Origin: Chryseobacterium sp. SNU WT5
GTDB taxonomy: Bacteria > Bacteroidota > Bacteroidia > Flavobacteriales > Weeksellaceae
Reading direction: 5' to 3'
Length of the DNA: 64,000 bases
Assembly: GCF_007362475.1 (NCBI RefSeq)
Contig: NZ_CP041687.1
Coordinates: 806,001-870,000 of the forward strand
The notes beneath the pieces were generated by a model. It worked only from the letters and a program-made list of their open reading frames with translations. It ran no database searches and had not been told where the DNA came from. Position numbers and translations under genes: made by a program. Shown in pieces: positions 54,246 through 63,155 of the stretch (positions within the stretch are counted from its first letter, which is position 1; every line of letters begins with the position of its first letter).

Positions 54246-54701
54246 TTATCTACTTTGAATTTGTTTTAAAGAGTCTACAATTTCTATATTTCTTTTACTG
54301 TTAGGATTTCCAAATTTCACTCCTTCTTCAAGAAAAAATTGCGCTTTATCTAACTCTCTCGTCTGAAGGTAACAATAACCCAGAGAATTTAAGATTTTAT
54401 TAAAATCCTCACTACTGTATGATTGTTTATTTTTGTAAGCCTTCTGAAGATTTAGTATTGCATTGTCATAATCTTTTAATTCTAAATAAGATGCTCCCAA
54501 ACCCATAGAGACATCAGGATATTTAGTTTCGTCTACATGATTAAAAAAAAATATTGATGATTCGTAGTTCTTCTTTTCAAATGCAGTCCAGCCATCATTG
54601 TAGAATTGAGTGCTTGTATCAGTAAAGAGCGAATTTTTTGCAATAACTATAATAAGACCTACTGCAATAATCCCAATAATTATTTGTGTTGCTACCTTCA
54701 T
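54246..54701 (-). CDS. Membrane-anchored TPR protein, candidate immunity
   Basis: A 151-residue protein with an N-terminal membrane helix (TQIIIGIIAVGLIIVIAK) and about three TPR repeats (AFEKKNYESSIFFFNH, SYLELKDYDNAILNLQKAY, CYLQTRELDKAQFFLEEG). Start is four bases from the preceding gene's stop, so it is co-transcribed with it behind the PAAR-like effector. Confidence 0.7.
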   Translation of the reverse strand: MKVATQIIIGIIAVGLIIVIAKNSLFTDTSTQFYNDGWTAFEKKNYESSIFFFNHVDETKYPDVSMGLGASYLELKDYDNAILNLQKAYKNKQSYSSEDFNKILNSLGYCYLQTRELDKAQFFLEEGVKFGNPNSKRNIEIVDSLKQIQSR

Positions 54702-54704
54702 ACT

Positions 54705-55343
54705 TTATATTAAAATATTTACAATATTTATAACCATTAAAACCCAAAAAATATAATCAATTTTAGAAAAATACGGTTTTTTAATGTTTTGAACGATTTC
54801 TACTACCTTTGTTCCCTTAATTAATTTAATGATTAAACCAGGAAGTATTAAAAACACTATAAATATCCACCAGCTATAGTTAAACTTCCATAAATCGAGT
54901 ATTAACAGAAATTTATTAGAGTCGACCGATATATTTCTTAATCCAAAAAAAGGAATAGATTCTATTTCATTTAATTCCTCACCAAATAAATCTTTTCTGT
55001 GCTCAATTTCATTTTTTAAAATTCTTTTATAATCCTTTTCTCGAACATAAAAAGAAATATCCAACTTTCTATCTTTTTTATTGATATTCCATAACCAAGT
55101 ATTTAGCCCTTCTAAAATACCAGGATATTTGCGGCTTATTCTTACATTATCTTTTACAAAATTATAAGTTACGGTGGTACTTCTCCTACTTGAATATACT
55201 GTGCTTTGGTTTTCTGCCTGCTTCCATGATATTTTTTTAATTTTAGAAAAATCAGTGAAAGTTATTAGAATTGTCAACGAAGCATAAGCTATCCAGAGAT
55301 AAACTGAAAATAAATACAAAAAATCCAAGTTAAGTTTTTTCAT
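54705..55343 (-). CDS. Polytopic membrane protein, cognate immunity candidate for the 55344 effector
   Basis: A 212-residue protein with membrane segments near residues 9-28, 155-175 and 195-212 and a soluble middle (about 35-150). It starts immediately next to the effector stop (55343/55344). Inner-membrane placement suggests the effector acts at the membrane. No family recognised. Confidence 0.7.
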   Translation of the reverse strand: MKKLNLDFLYLFSVYLWIAYASLTILITFTDFSKIKKISWKQAENQSTVYSSRRSTTVTYNFVKDNVRISRKYPGILEGLNTWLWNINKKDRKLDISFYVREKDYKRILKNEIEHRKDLFGEELNEIESIPFFGLRNISVDSNKFLLILDLWKFNYSWWIFIVFLILPGLIIKLIKGTKVVEIVQNIKKPYFSKIDYIFWVLMVINIVNILI

Positions 55344-56696
55344 TTAATCTTTTCCTGCTAAAACACTAATTTTTGCTCTTGCTTCAGATTCTTCATTTTG
55401 CAATGCATTTAATAAATCTTCAGCTTGATCCTTTAATATAAAATTAGTTATCCCTTTATAAGCATCTTGCAATAAGCCAATATATAGACCTCCTCCTTCT
55501 ACTCCTTTTGTACTATTAAGCTGAGGTTTTCCAAAATTATCTTTTAATGCGTTAAGTGCCGAATTTAATGCAATGTTCCCAGATCCTTTAAGCGATAAAT
55601 CATTTTTAGCATATTGAGAATTACTCGTTGTGGAAGTTCTTTCAATCTCTTGATATCTTCCCCCAAAATCTTCATCTATAACATTTTGGGTATTAACTGT
55701 GTTAGGGTTTTTTCCTTCTATTGCATTTGGCAAACGACCAATTTCATTTCTTGAAGTAACTCCATGTTCCTCTATATCATCTAAACGTACAGATGTTGTT
55801 CTATCTCTAGTAATATATTCAGAACTTCTGTTGCCAATTGTTTCCTTACCGACACCAGTAGCTCCACCAAGATCATTTGCATGTTCTTCTACACCTTTAT
55901 TACCATCTGAATTTAATAAATTATGATTTTGAACTAGCTTCTCTGGATTAGTTTCGAATCCATCTACATAGTCTTTTATTGTATTTCCGTCACCTGTTGG
56001 AATTGTTGAATAAACCCCTCCTTTTGCTTGGTCAATTCCAAAACCTACACCATATGCAACACCTGTAGAAACGCCTATACCACCAAGATAATTCATTCCT
56101 GCTGCCCAACCGAACGTGGCAATAGTGCTTTTTACCGTTACAGCTGTAGATCCGATAGCAGCGAGAGCTGGATACAAAAGATAAGACAGTGCTACAACGC
56201 CAATTACATCAATTGCAGTTTTTCCTAAAGTAAGATCTGTAAACTCATTTGCTGCTTTTTCTGAATAAAGAATCATTACATTTCCTCCTAATAAACATGG
56301 AATTTGTGAGTTTTCTAATAGCGGCGCTTTTCCAGCCGTTGTCACATTTACATCGAAAGGCAACCATTCCTTCAATAGCATACCGCAAATCGAAGGAATT
56401 AACGATACACCTACTCCTGCAGCTGCACCTGCAGCTGCACACGCCGCCACTGCCAGCGCACCACCAGTAAGTATTGTACCAGCAACTAATGCAACACCTA
56501 CCGCAGCACCAATTATAGCTCCAGCTAAAGCCATTTTCCCACAGATAAAATTACCTCCTGGTCTATCATCTACAGTAGCTTTTAAATGACTGCCAGCAAT
56601 TGTTACACTACTTTGACTCGTAACTTTGATTTGTTGTTTCATCATTCCATTTGAACAAACTAACCAAGCTCCATCAGGTACATATAATTTACTCAT
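55344..56696 (-). CDS. PAAR-like T6SS tip/effector with membrane segment (vgrG2 module)
   Basis: A 450-residue protein. A PAAR-like start (DGAWLVCSNGMMKQQIKVTS, GGNFICGKM) is followed by a Gly/Ala-rich membrane segment (about residues 57-108) and a second PAAR-like half (KAPLLENSQIPCLLGGNVMIL). A further hydrophobic stretch (IDVIGVVALSYLLYPALAAIG) follows. The last 200 residues are polar and end in GLYIGLLQDAYKG and a helical tail. Architecture matches the protein at 50075 but the C-terminus is unrelated, as expected for swappable toxins. Confidence 0.72.
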   Translation of the reverse strand: MSKLYVPDGAWLVCSNGMMKQQIKVTSQSSVTIAGSHLKATVDDRPGGNFICGKMALAGAIIGAAVGVALVAGTILTGGALAVAACAAAGAAAGVGVSLIPSICGMLLKEWLPFDVNVTTAGKAPLLENSQIPCLLGGNVMILYSEKAANEFTDLTLGKTAIDVIGVVALSYLLYPALAAIGSTAVTVKSTIATFGWAAGMNYLGGIGVSTGVAYGVGFGIDQAKGGVYSTIPTGDGNTIKDYVDGFETNPEKLVQNHNLLNSDGNKGVEEHANDLGGATGVGKETIGNRSSEYITRDRTTSVRLDDIEEHGVTSRNEIGRLPNAIEGKNPNTVNTQNVIDEDFGGRYQEIERTSTTSNSQYAKNDLSLKGSGNIALNSALNALKDNFGKPQLNSTKGVEGGGLYIGLLQDAYKGITNFILKDQAEDLLNALQNEESEARAKISVLAGKD

Positions 56697-56700
56697 TTTT

Positions 56701-57753
56701 TTAAATTAATTTTATTTCATGAGCAGTTAGGTAAATATATCTACTACTTGCCTGCTCCTTAATATTAGATTTACATAAAAGCATTTTTGCTTTGTCAATG
56801 TCATAATGATATTCTACAGACCAGGATAGTTTATAATTAAATTCTTCTTGTAAAAATTCCTTAAGCTTCACATCGTAAATGTTTTTCAAATGTCTATTAT
56901 TGTCAATATTACCTTCTGAATAAAATTTTATTTTAGCAATATTATCTTTCTTTTCTATTTTTCTTTTTGTAGTAATATTTACTTTTTCACCATTGAAAAC
57001 CTGAGAGTTATAATGCTTCTTTCCTAACTCTACAAAGTTACCGATATCACTATATTTCTGATATACTTCATTAAGAAACAAGTCATATAACAAACTATTT
57101 TTTAGCAGCGGTAAAGTATCTTTAAAATCTTTGTCGCCTCCTTCTAGTATATTTTTCTCTTCAAGAGTGTTCCCCATTTTTCCAACTAAATCTACTCTAA
57201 GACTTTTCCAGGAATTTTCTATCTCTTGCTGGTTATTGATACCGACTATTTTTCCTTTATTACTAAGTTCTAAATTAAGAAACTTTAGAGGCTTATTAAA
57301 CCTTTGCATATATTCTGCAAATTGACGATAAATTGATTTTATATATCTTATATTATGTGATTTCTGTAAAATATGCGCATAAAAAACATTTCCATGTTTT
57401 TCTTTTTTAAAATTCCATAAAATTTCACTTTCAGAGTCAATTAAACTATTACCAGAGATTTGCATATCAACCTTTTGAAGGATTTTATAATTGGACTCAT
57501 TTATTTCAAACTGTTCTAAGTTGAGGATGTTTTCAGATTCTTTTTGATTTTTATTTTCTCTCAAATTATTTTCCGAATCAGGTAATTTTATATGACTACT
57601 CCATAAGGGTAGTGAATTATCCTCCCTTATCCACTCGTGTGGTTTTGAATTGTTATTATGAAAATTTTTCAAAGTTGAAGTACTTAGGCCAAGTTGTTGA
57701 GCTATTAAAAGTAGTGTATCTCCTTCTTTTATATGATATCTATATAATTCCAA
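56701..57753 (-). CDS. LysM-domain T6SS accessory protein (vgrG2 module)
   Basis: A 350-residue protein with TTG start four bases after the vgrG2 stop. LysM repeat at residues 4-48 (YHIKEGDTLLLIAQQLGLSTSTLKNFHNN). Shared domain thereafter, with the QVFNGEKVNITTK segment corresponding to QLFDGYGVNLNFT of its paralogue at 51202. Always placed between vgrG (or hcp) and a PAAR-like gene, so probably a cargo adaptor. Confidence 0.78.
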   Translation of the reverse strand: MELYRYHIKEGDTLLLIAQQLGLSTSTLKNFHNNNSKPHEWIREDNSLPLWSSHIKLPDSENNLRENKNQKESENILNLEQFEINESNYKILQKVDMQISGNSLIDSESEILWNFKKEKHGNVFYAHILQKSHNIRYIKSIYRQFAEYMQRFNKPLKFLNLELSNKGKIVGINNQQEIENSWKSLRVDLVGKMGNTLEEKNILEGGDKDFKDTLPLLKNSLLYDLFLNEVYQKYSDIGNFVELGKKHYNSQVFNGEKVNITTKRKIEKKDNIAKIKFYSEGNIDNNRHLKNIYDVKLKEFLQEEFNYKLSWSVEYHYDIDKAKMLLCKSNIKEQASSRYIYLTAHEIKLI

Positions 57754-57757
57754 AATT

Positions 57758-59791
57758 TTAATTTTCTATTATTTGACTTCCCGTTATAATTGTAGTGCCA
57801 TTAAAAATCGCTTCGGCGGGAGATGACCCTTTAATTTTTGATGAAGTAATGCCATTTACTTCTATTTCATCACTATATATCATTATTTTACAGTCTGTAA
57901 TCTCTATGTAACTACTATCAGAAACTTTAATTTTAACTGAAGTATTACCTGACAAATCTATAACTCCATCATTACCCATTGTCAAAATACTTTTACCTTT
58001 TCCAACATCGGTTGTATGTTTGCAACCTACATTCGTTGTGTTATTGTTGGTAACTGTTTTTTCATTATTATTTCCAACGTTAACTATTTTATCATTATTC
58101 GCATTTGTCGTCGCATTTCCTGCTCCATCAAATTTCATATTTGCTCCTCCTTTATCTGTTAGAAAGACCGAGCCTTCTCCATCATGTAGTTCTAATTTAT
58201 TCCCACTCTTACTACTCAAACTCTTCACATTATTTCCGGCACCGCCGCCACCGCCTACTTTGCCGTGGAACATAGATCCCATCACGAAAGGCCGGTCTGG
58301 TAATTGATGCTGAAATCCAACCATTACCTGATCTCCAACTTCGGGAATGGACATGAATCCTCTATTTTTACTGACTTTATCACTGCCACCAGCGTCCGGG
58401 GTCATCACCCGAATCCAGTCTGTGGTGTCGGGACCACCTTGCCAATCAAATTGCACTTGAACACGGCCTTGATTTTTTGGATCTGAATTAGAAATAACTT
58501 GCGCAACCTGTACTTCGGATCTCGGAACTTTAAATTCCGGACGCGGCATAAAACCAGTATCTGCGGCAATAGATTCAAATGTTCCCGTGTAATATCCCCT
58601 AGCATCAACTTCATGAGACACCTCCGTAATCATCAGTTTGGTAAAATAGTTGGTGGTTGTTTTACCGGGTTTACGCATTTCTATATCAGCGATACAACCT
58701 GGATGCATGAAAGGAACTGTTGTCGTTCCGGACGTTACAAAAACATCTACGGCCTTACTTCCTGCCGTGCTTTTCTGCGAAGCTCCAATGTCCATATCAG
58801 TGGATGCTTTTATGGGTGCCAATCGTAAAGCCGGCGTGGTAAAGGTTTGTTGGGAAATATTGTAGGCTCTTTTGGCGATGTCTGATTTATGATCGATCGC
58901 AGAGGCGCCGGTGGTGAGTTTTTTATGATCGCTGCTGTTATAACCATAAAAAGTTGGCTGTACATGTTGCGCTTTCATTCGGACTTTAATATCGTTAATA
59001 TTACTTCCGTATTTTAGGGTAATAGGTTTCTCCGGCGGTGGTAACTGTCCAAAATGTAAGACCTCACCATCGTAAAAAAACTGTTCTCCATAAGCTTCTG
59101 CCATACGGGCGAGATAATTATAGTGAGTTTCCTCATATTGAGCACTGTAATCTAAATTTCCATATTTCGCATCGATGCGGTAATCGTAAGCACTCTTACT
59201 AATTCCTTGTTTGATGACGTTATCTGCAATACTGTTTAGACTGATTGATTGTGAACCTCCAAAACTCTGGGTGTGTGGAGAAGCATCCAGAAGGATGGTC
59301 GGACTAAACCCTTCGATGATCATATCGCCCAGACTTCCTTTTTCCTGACTGAAACCGACTTCTGTAATCACACCAACAAAAGTTCGTTCAGGTCCATCGA
59401 TCACATCTTTATACCGAAAAACAACGGTCAGCCTTTTACCCAAAAACTTCTGTCCTGTTTCTAACTGATAACTTTCTTCTTCTCCTAAAGCATCATGCGG
59501 GATCATCAAGCTGAAGGCATGATGTTTTACGGCACTTTGAGTCAGTTTAAAATGCTTGAAGTTTTTAATGATCTCGCCATCTATAACGATCAAAAGCTTT
59601 ACCACGCGGTTGATTCCCTGTAGCGCATTTTCGACAATTCCTTTCGCATTATGTATTTTCGATGTGGGTTGGTGACCCCAGATGTTATTTTGAGAATTTG
59701 CGCCAGTAGTTTTTGCCATCTTTCCATACCCTTCAGCAGAAGGCTTTAAATGGGAATTATTAGCTTTTGGGGATTGATTATCTTGGAACAT
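57758..59791 (-). CDS. vgrG: T6SS spike protein VgrG (TssI), copy 2
   Basis: A 677-residue full-length VgrG. The middle is very close to VgrG1 (AQYEETHYNYLARMAEAYGEQFFYDGEVLHFG). The core reads DAGGSDKVSKNRGFMSIPEVGDQVMVGFQHQLPDRPFVMGSMFHGK. The C-terminal beta-helix differs and ends in AIFNGTTIITGSQ, a tail form shared with the remnant at 52268. This tail type goes with LysM plus PAAR-like cargo, whereas VgrG1's tail type goes with effectors lacking PAAR. Confidence 0.95.
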   Translation of the reverse strand: MFQDNQSPKANNSHLKPSAEGYGKMAKTTGANSQNNIWGHQPTSKIHNAKGIVENALQGINRVVKLLIVIDGEIIKNFKHFKLTQSAVKHHAFSLMIPHDALGEEESYQLETGQKFLGKRLTVVFRYKDVIDGPERTFVGVITEVGFSQEKGSLGDMIIEGFSPTILLDASPHTQSFGGSQSISLNSIADNVIKQGISKSAYDYRIDAKYGNLDYSAQYEETHYNYLARMAEAYGEQFFYDGEVLHFGQLPPPEKPITLKYGSNINDIKVRMKAQHVQPTFYGYNSSDHKKLTTGASAIDHKSDIAKRAYNISQQTFTTPALRLAPIKASTDMDIGASQKSTAGSKAVDVFVTSGTTTVPFMHPGCIADIEMRKPGKTTTNYFTKLMITEVSHEVDARGYYTGTFESIAADTGFMPRPEFKVPRSEVQVAQVISNSDPKNQGRVQVQFDWQGGPDTTDWIRVMTPDAGGSDKVSKNRGFMSIPEVGDQVMVGFQHQLPDRPFVMGSMFHGKVGGGGGAGNNVKSLSSKSGNKLELHDGEGSVFLTDKGGANMKFDGAGNATTNANNDKIVNVGNNNEKTVTNNNTTNVGCKHTTDVGKGKSILTMGNDGVIDLSGNTSVKIKVSDSSYIEITDCKIMIYSDEIEVNGITSSKIKGSSPAEAIFNGTTIITGSQIIEN

Positions 59792-59956
59792 AACTTTACT
59801 GTAATTTGGGTTAAGGACTAAAGATCATGAAGAATGAAGTTCGTAGTGAATCAGATATTATCTTTCTTAAACAAAATTTTAATAATCATATTATATAGAA
59901 TGAATTTTTTCTTCCTCCATAATGATTCAAAAGGATCTATTATACTAAAACTGAAA

Positions 59957-59984
59957 AATAATGCACTCCTAAAAATGCATTATT
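59957..59984 (-). terminator. Hairpin after hcp2
   Basis: AATAATGCA/TGCATTATT stem followed on the minus strand by five T. Lies between hcp2 and vgrG2, again allowing hcp in excess over the spike genes. Confidence 0.78.
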
Positions 59985-60008
59985 GATCAGATTAAAAATA
60001 TGATTTTA

Positions 60009-60416
60009 TTACATTCCTGGCCATACACCTTCGTACTGTCCACCACCGTAAGTGATTTTTTCTGCACTGATAACGAAAGAGATCAACATACTGTTGCTGT
60101 CGATTGCATCAAAGTCAACTTCGTGCTGGATAACGTATCCGTTCTCCCAGTTTAGTTTGATCAAAGTTCCTTCTTCATGAGATTTATTGAAGGTTACTTC
60201 ACCAACCGTTGGTTTGTATTTTCCATTCAATAATGATTCGATGATGTCAGATTTGTCTGTCGCTTCAATCGTTACTTTAATAATTGCGTTGCTTGGATCA
60301 GATGCTACTCTACCTGAAACATCTGTAGATCTTGCTACGCTGTAGTTTAATTTTAAAACTTTGGAGTCTTCTCCGTTGTTGAATTTTAAGACCGCTCTTG
60401 AATTGTTTGCTGCCAT
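60009..60416 (-). CDS. tssD: T6SS tube protein TssD (Hcp), copy 2
   Basis: A 135-residue TssD, identical to copy 1 for the first ~99 residues and differing at six later positions (ending GGQYEGVWPGM). Located downstream of tssC with its own promoter region, so it is likely the machine's main tube gene. Confidence 0.95.
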   Translation of the reverse strand: MAANNSRAVLKFNNGEDSKVLKLNYSVARSTDVSGRVASDPSNAIIKVTIEATDKSDIIESLLNGKYKPTVGEVTFNKSHEEGTLIKLNWENGYVIQHEVDFDAIDSNSMLISFVISAEKITYGGGQYEGVWPGM

Positions 60417-60536
60417 GATTAATAAATTTTAGTGTTAATATATATTTGATGTGTTTTTATGAACTTCTAGGTTAATCGAAAGAATTTTATGATCCAAATA
60501 TTTAATTTTTGAAAAAAGATTCCGATTTTGTTAAGC

Positions 60537-60544
60537 CAAAGATA
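60537..60544 (-). promoter_or_regulatory. hcp2 -7 promoter element
   Basis: On the minus strand TATCTTTG matches TAnnTTTG. Its edge is 63.5 bases from the centre of the inverted repeat 60592-60609, identical to hcp1. The -33 position reads GCT, not TTG, suggesting dependence on an activator. Leader to the start codon would be about 115 bases. Confidence 0.6.
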
Positions 60545-60591
60545 AAGAGCTTTATTTATTTAAAAGCATCTTTTTTAAAAAGTTCAGAAAG

Positions 60592-60609
60592 TGTAGTAGT
60601 TTTACTACA
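60592..60609. promoter_or_regulatory. Inverted repeat TGTAGTA-N4-TACTACA, hcp2-proximal site
   Basis: TGTAGTAGTTTTACTACA, perfect 7-bp arms with the same GTTT centre as the proximal site at hcp1. Confidence 0.78.
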
Positions 60610-60746
60610 TTGATTTTTTTCTACTTATATCTCCTTCAATTTCCGCTTAACCCCTTTCAACAAAGGGAATTTTCAGACTGATCAAACTTGATCGGAAAAA
60701 ATATGGTGCTATCGGTAGCGTAATTTCAGTCAATTATCTTCAAAAC

Positions 60747-60764
60747 TGTAGTAGTTTTACTACT
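60747..60764. promoter_or_regulatory. Inverted repeat TGTAGTA-N4-TACTACT, hcp2-distal site
   Basis: One mismatch at the outer base of the right arm. Its centre is 155 bases from the proximal site (156 at hcp1), about 15 helical turns, which would suit DNA looping. Confidence 0.72.
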
Positions 60765-61081
60765 TTTTTAACGTAAAACTAAAGATAATCCACCTATTTC
60801 ACTGATAAACAACACATTGCCAATATAATATCAATAAGTGGATTCCTTTTAAAACATCAATACAGGAATTTATCATGTGTTTTAAACTAAAAGTGTCACC
60901 ACTTCTAAAGTAAGATTTTCTAACACTTCAAATATATTTTGTAAAAATAGATCAGATCGAACTCATAAAGTAAGCAGTTTACAATCAGTAATTTATTAAA
61001 ATTGACAAGAATTAATAGTAATTCATCAAACCAACGGTTATAAAAGCTGGTTTCATCATTTTATTGGCCTGCCGCGTAATT

Positions 61082-61119
61082 AAAAAAAAAGCCTTATGAT
61101 TGATTCATAAGGCTTTTTT
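61082..61119 (-). terminator. Terminator after tssC
   Basis: GCCTTATGA/TCATAAGGC with a 5-base loop, flanked by A and T runs on both sides. Marks the end of the tssK-tssB-tssC unit before the hcp2 promoter. Confidence 0.9.
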
Positions 61120-61158
61120 ACAGCTTCTTCTTTAACGTTTAGAAGTAGAAAGAAGATA

Positions 61159-62529
61159 TTAATCCTGGTTGTAGCTAGATTCCCATTCATTCCCATCATC
61201 TCCTTTGTGACCATCAAGTTTAATTACGAAACTCTTGGTTGGGAAATAAGGTGTTAAACGGATGTCTAACCATACACGGTCTTTGTTTACTTTATCCTGT
61301 TCGAATCGTACAATTTTGAAATTTTCGATCAATTTATCAGCTCCTTTGATCCCATCCAGGAAGGTTACGATTTGTTTTCTTAGATCATCCTCGTTTCTTG
61401 GAGTCCAGTTTTCAAAAGCTCTTCTGTTTAGGAAATCTAAAAGTACTTTCGTCACATAATCAAAAACTCTAACAACAGAATACGTTTGAAGACCGATATT
61501 GTCTCCGGTGAATAAGGTTTTTGCGGAGAAAGCCATGATCTTACCATACTCATTTACCATTGGCACTAATCCCATTTTCTCTAACTGAGAAATTTCACTT
61601 TTCTTCAGGTTGAATTTCACGGCATCCACTTCGTTAATATTACCATGTTTTTTACCCGCTGCAACCTGGGACATTAGTGTTCTATGGATCTTTCCGGCCA
61701 ATGAAGTTGATGGTGGCAAATCTACATTTTCTTCCTCTCCTACTTCCTCTGCTTTTCCACGCCCAACTAAATAATTACAAGTCATAATTACATTACTACG
61801 GTGCACTTCTCCACCCGTTAAGTTAGCAGAATGGAATAGATCAACCACATCATCTGGTTTATCCAGATTAGCAAAATCCGTAACCATCATCACTTTATTT
61901 TCATTGCAGATCTTTGCCCACTTTTCGATCACTTTATTGGAACCTAAATATCCAGGTACTGCAAGAATAGAATAGTTATCTCTAAGGTCTAATCGGTCGT
62001 AATTTTCTTTGAATTCCTCGGCTATAGCATCAATAAATAAAGGATTGTCAATATCTTTCATTTGCTCTAAAGAGGCATTAATGATACTTACATTGTCCAC
62101 TTTATCCAGCTCTGTATTTTTATAGAACTGAGCAACCGTTCTGTAAGAAACTTCCAGATCTCTTACACTGTCCAGCGTATTTTTTAGATTAAGTTTCAGG
62201 TTGTTCTCTGCAGAATTTGCTTTCTTTTTAGATGCATCTGCCATTTCCTCAACCGAAGAATTATTTTCTAAAAGATTAATCCAAAGATTAATTCTTTTTA
62301 ATAAATCTCTTCTTTCTGTTTCCTTATTTTGATCGTTGATGAAAATTTCTTTTCTCGCTTTTCGGCTGGAGTTCATGTTGGCAATACCATCAATCACTGT
62401 TTCTACGAAACTAAATCCTCCAACTTTTCCTAATTCGTCAATTGGATTTCTTTTCGGTTGTCCACCTTGTTGATGCTGTTGCTGCTGTTGACTATCTTCC
62501 TGAGCAGCCATTTGTTTTTTATTTTCCAT
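61159..62529 (-). CDS. tssC: T6SS contractile sheath large subunit TssC
   Basis: A 456-residue protein of the Bacteroidota TssC family (DUF5458 type). The N-terminus is Gln-rich; the body has DELGKVGGFSFVETVIDGIANMN, YSILAVPGYLGSNKVIEKWA and a C-terminal sheath handshake region (DFLNRRAFENWTPRNEDDL, VWLDIRLTPYFPTKSFVIKLDG). With TssB it forms the contracting sheath. Starts 25 bases after tssB. Confidence 0.9.
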   Translation of the reverse strand: MENKKQMAAQEDSQQQQQHQQGGQPKRNPIDELGKVGGFSFVETVIDGIANMNSSRKARKEIFINDQNKETERRDLLKRINLWINLLENNSSVEEMADASKKKANSAENNLKLNLKNTLDSVRDLEVSYRTVAQFYKNTELDKVDNVSIINASLEQMKDIDNPLFIDAIAEEFKENYDRLDLRDNYSILAVPGYLGSNKVIEKWAKICNENKVMMVTDFANLDKPDDVVDLFHSANLTGGEVHRSNVIMTCNYLVGRGKAEEVGEEENVDLPPSTSLAGKIHRTLMSQVAAGKKHGNINEVDAVKFNLKKSEISQLEKMGLVPMVNEYGKIMAFSAKTLFTGDNIGLQTYSVVRVFDYVTKVLLDFLNRRAFENWTPRNEDDLRKQIVTFLDGIKGADKLIENFKIVRFEQDKVNKDRVWLDIRLTPYFPTKSFVIKLDGHKGDDGNEWESSYNQD

Positions 62530-62554
62530 TACAGTTTTTTAATTTGGTGAACGA

Positions 62555-63097
62555 CTATTTTTCTAACTCCTTAGCGACTTCTTTCAGAACCTCTACAAAA
62601 GCGGTTTTTGTCTGCTCATTTTCTAACATACTGCGTAGAATTTTATTGTTTTTCAGCTGACGCAAAATCTTGTTGTATTGTTCTTGTTCAATACTTAACT
62701 GCTGTAAGTAGGCAGAATTCTGAGTTAAATTCTTTGGTGTAAAATCACCTAAAGTCTGAAAACGAAACTCTTCGTCTACAATCGTCCCTTCATCTGTTTC
62801 ATGCTGTACAGAAACAGCAGGCTCAAAATGTCTGAAAACATCCTCTACTGTTTTTAAACCTCTTACGATTTCAGGAACCATAGTTTCATCAGCAGTTAAC
62901 TGACTTACGACTAAGGATCTATTCTCCTGAATTTCCTGTATTGCTTCGTTGGCGTCAACTTTAACTTCGTTACCGCCAACACCATAATTGAACATTGCCA
63001 TATTTGATGTGTTTTTTGTTAATTTTAGTTCTTTTTCTTCTTTTTTATCAAAAAGTTTATTTAATGACTTTCTAAAGTTAGAAAAAATATTAGACAT
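62555..63097 (-). CDS. tssB: T6SS contractile sheath small subunit TssB
   Basis: A 180-residue protein. The TssB-type segment VFRHFEPAVSVQHETDEG, EEFRFQTLGDFTPKNL lies at about residues 88-125; the N-terminal 40 residues are basic and probably flexible. The gene order tssB-tssC and spacing support the call. Confidence 0.87.
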   Translation of the reverse strand: MSNIFSNFRKSLNKLFDKKEEKELKLTKNTSNMAMFNYGVGGNEVKVDANEAIQEIQENRSLVVSQLTADETMVPEIVRGLKTVEDVFRHFEPAVSVQHETDEGTIVDEEFRFQTLGDFTPKNLTQNSAYLQQLSIEQEQYNKILRQLKNNKILRSMLENEQTKTAFVEVLKEVAKELEK

Positions 63098-63155
63098 ATT
63101 TTTATTATAAAGGTCATCACACTGTCCATAATATCAGTGTTTCAATCTTTGTTTA

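Larger units (their letters stand above)
60417..61080. other. Long control region upstream of hcp2
   Basis: A gene-free stretch of AT-rich sequence between hcp2 and the tssC terminator. It contains the hcp2 -7 element (60537-60544) and two TGTAGTA inverted repeats (60592-60609, 60747-60764). The part 60790-61080 shows no further feature I can name. Confidence 0.7.
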
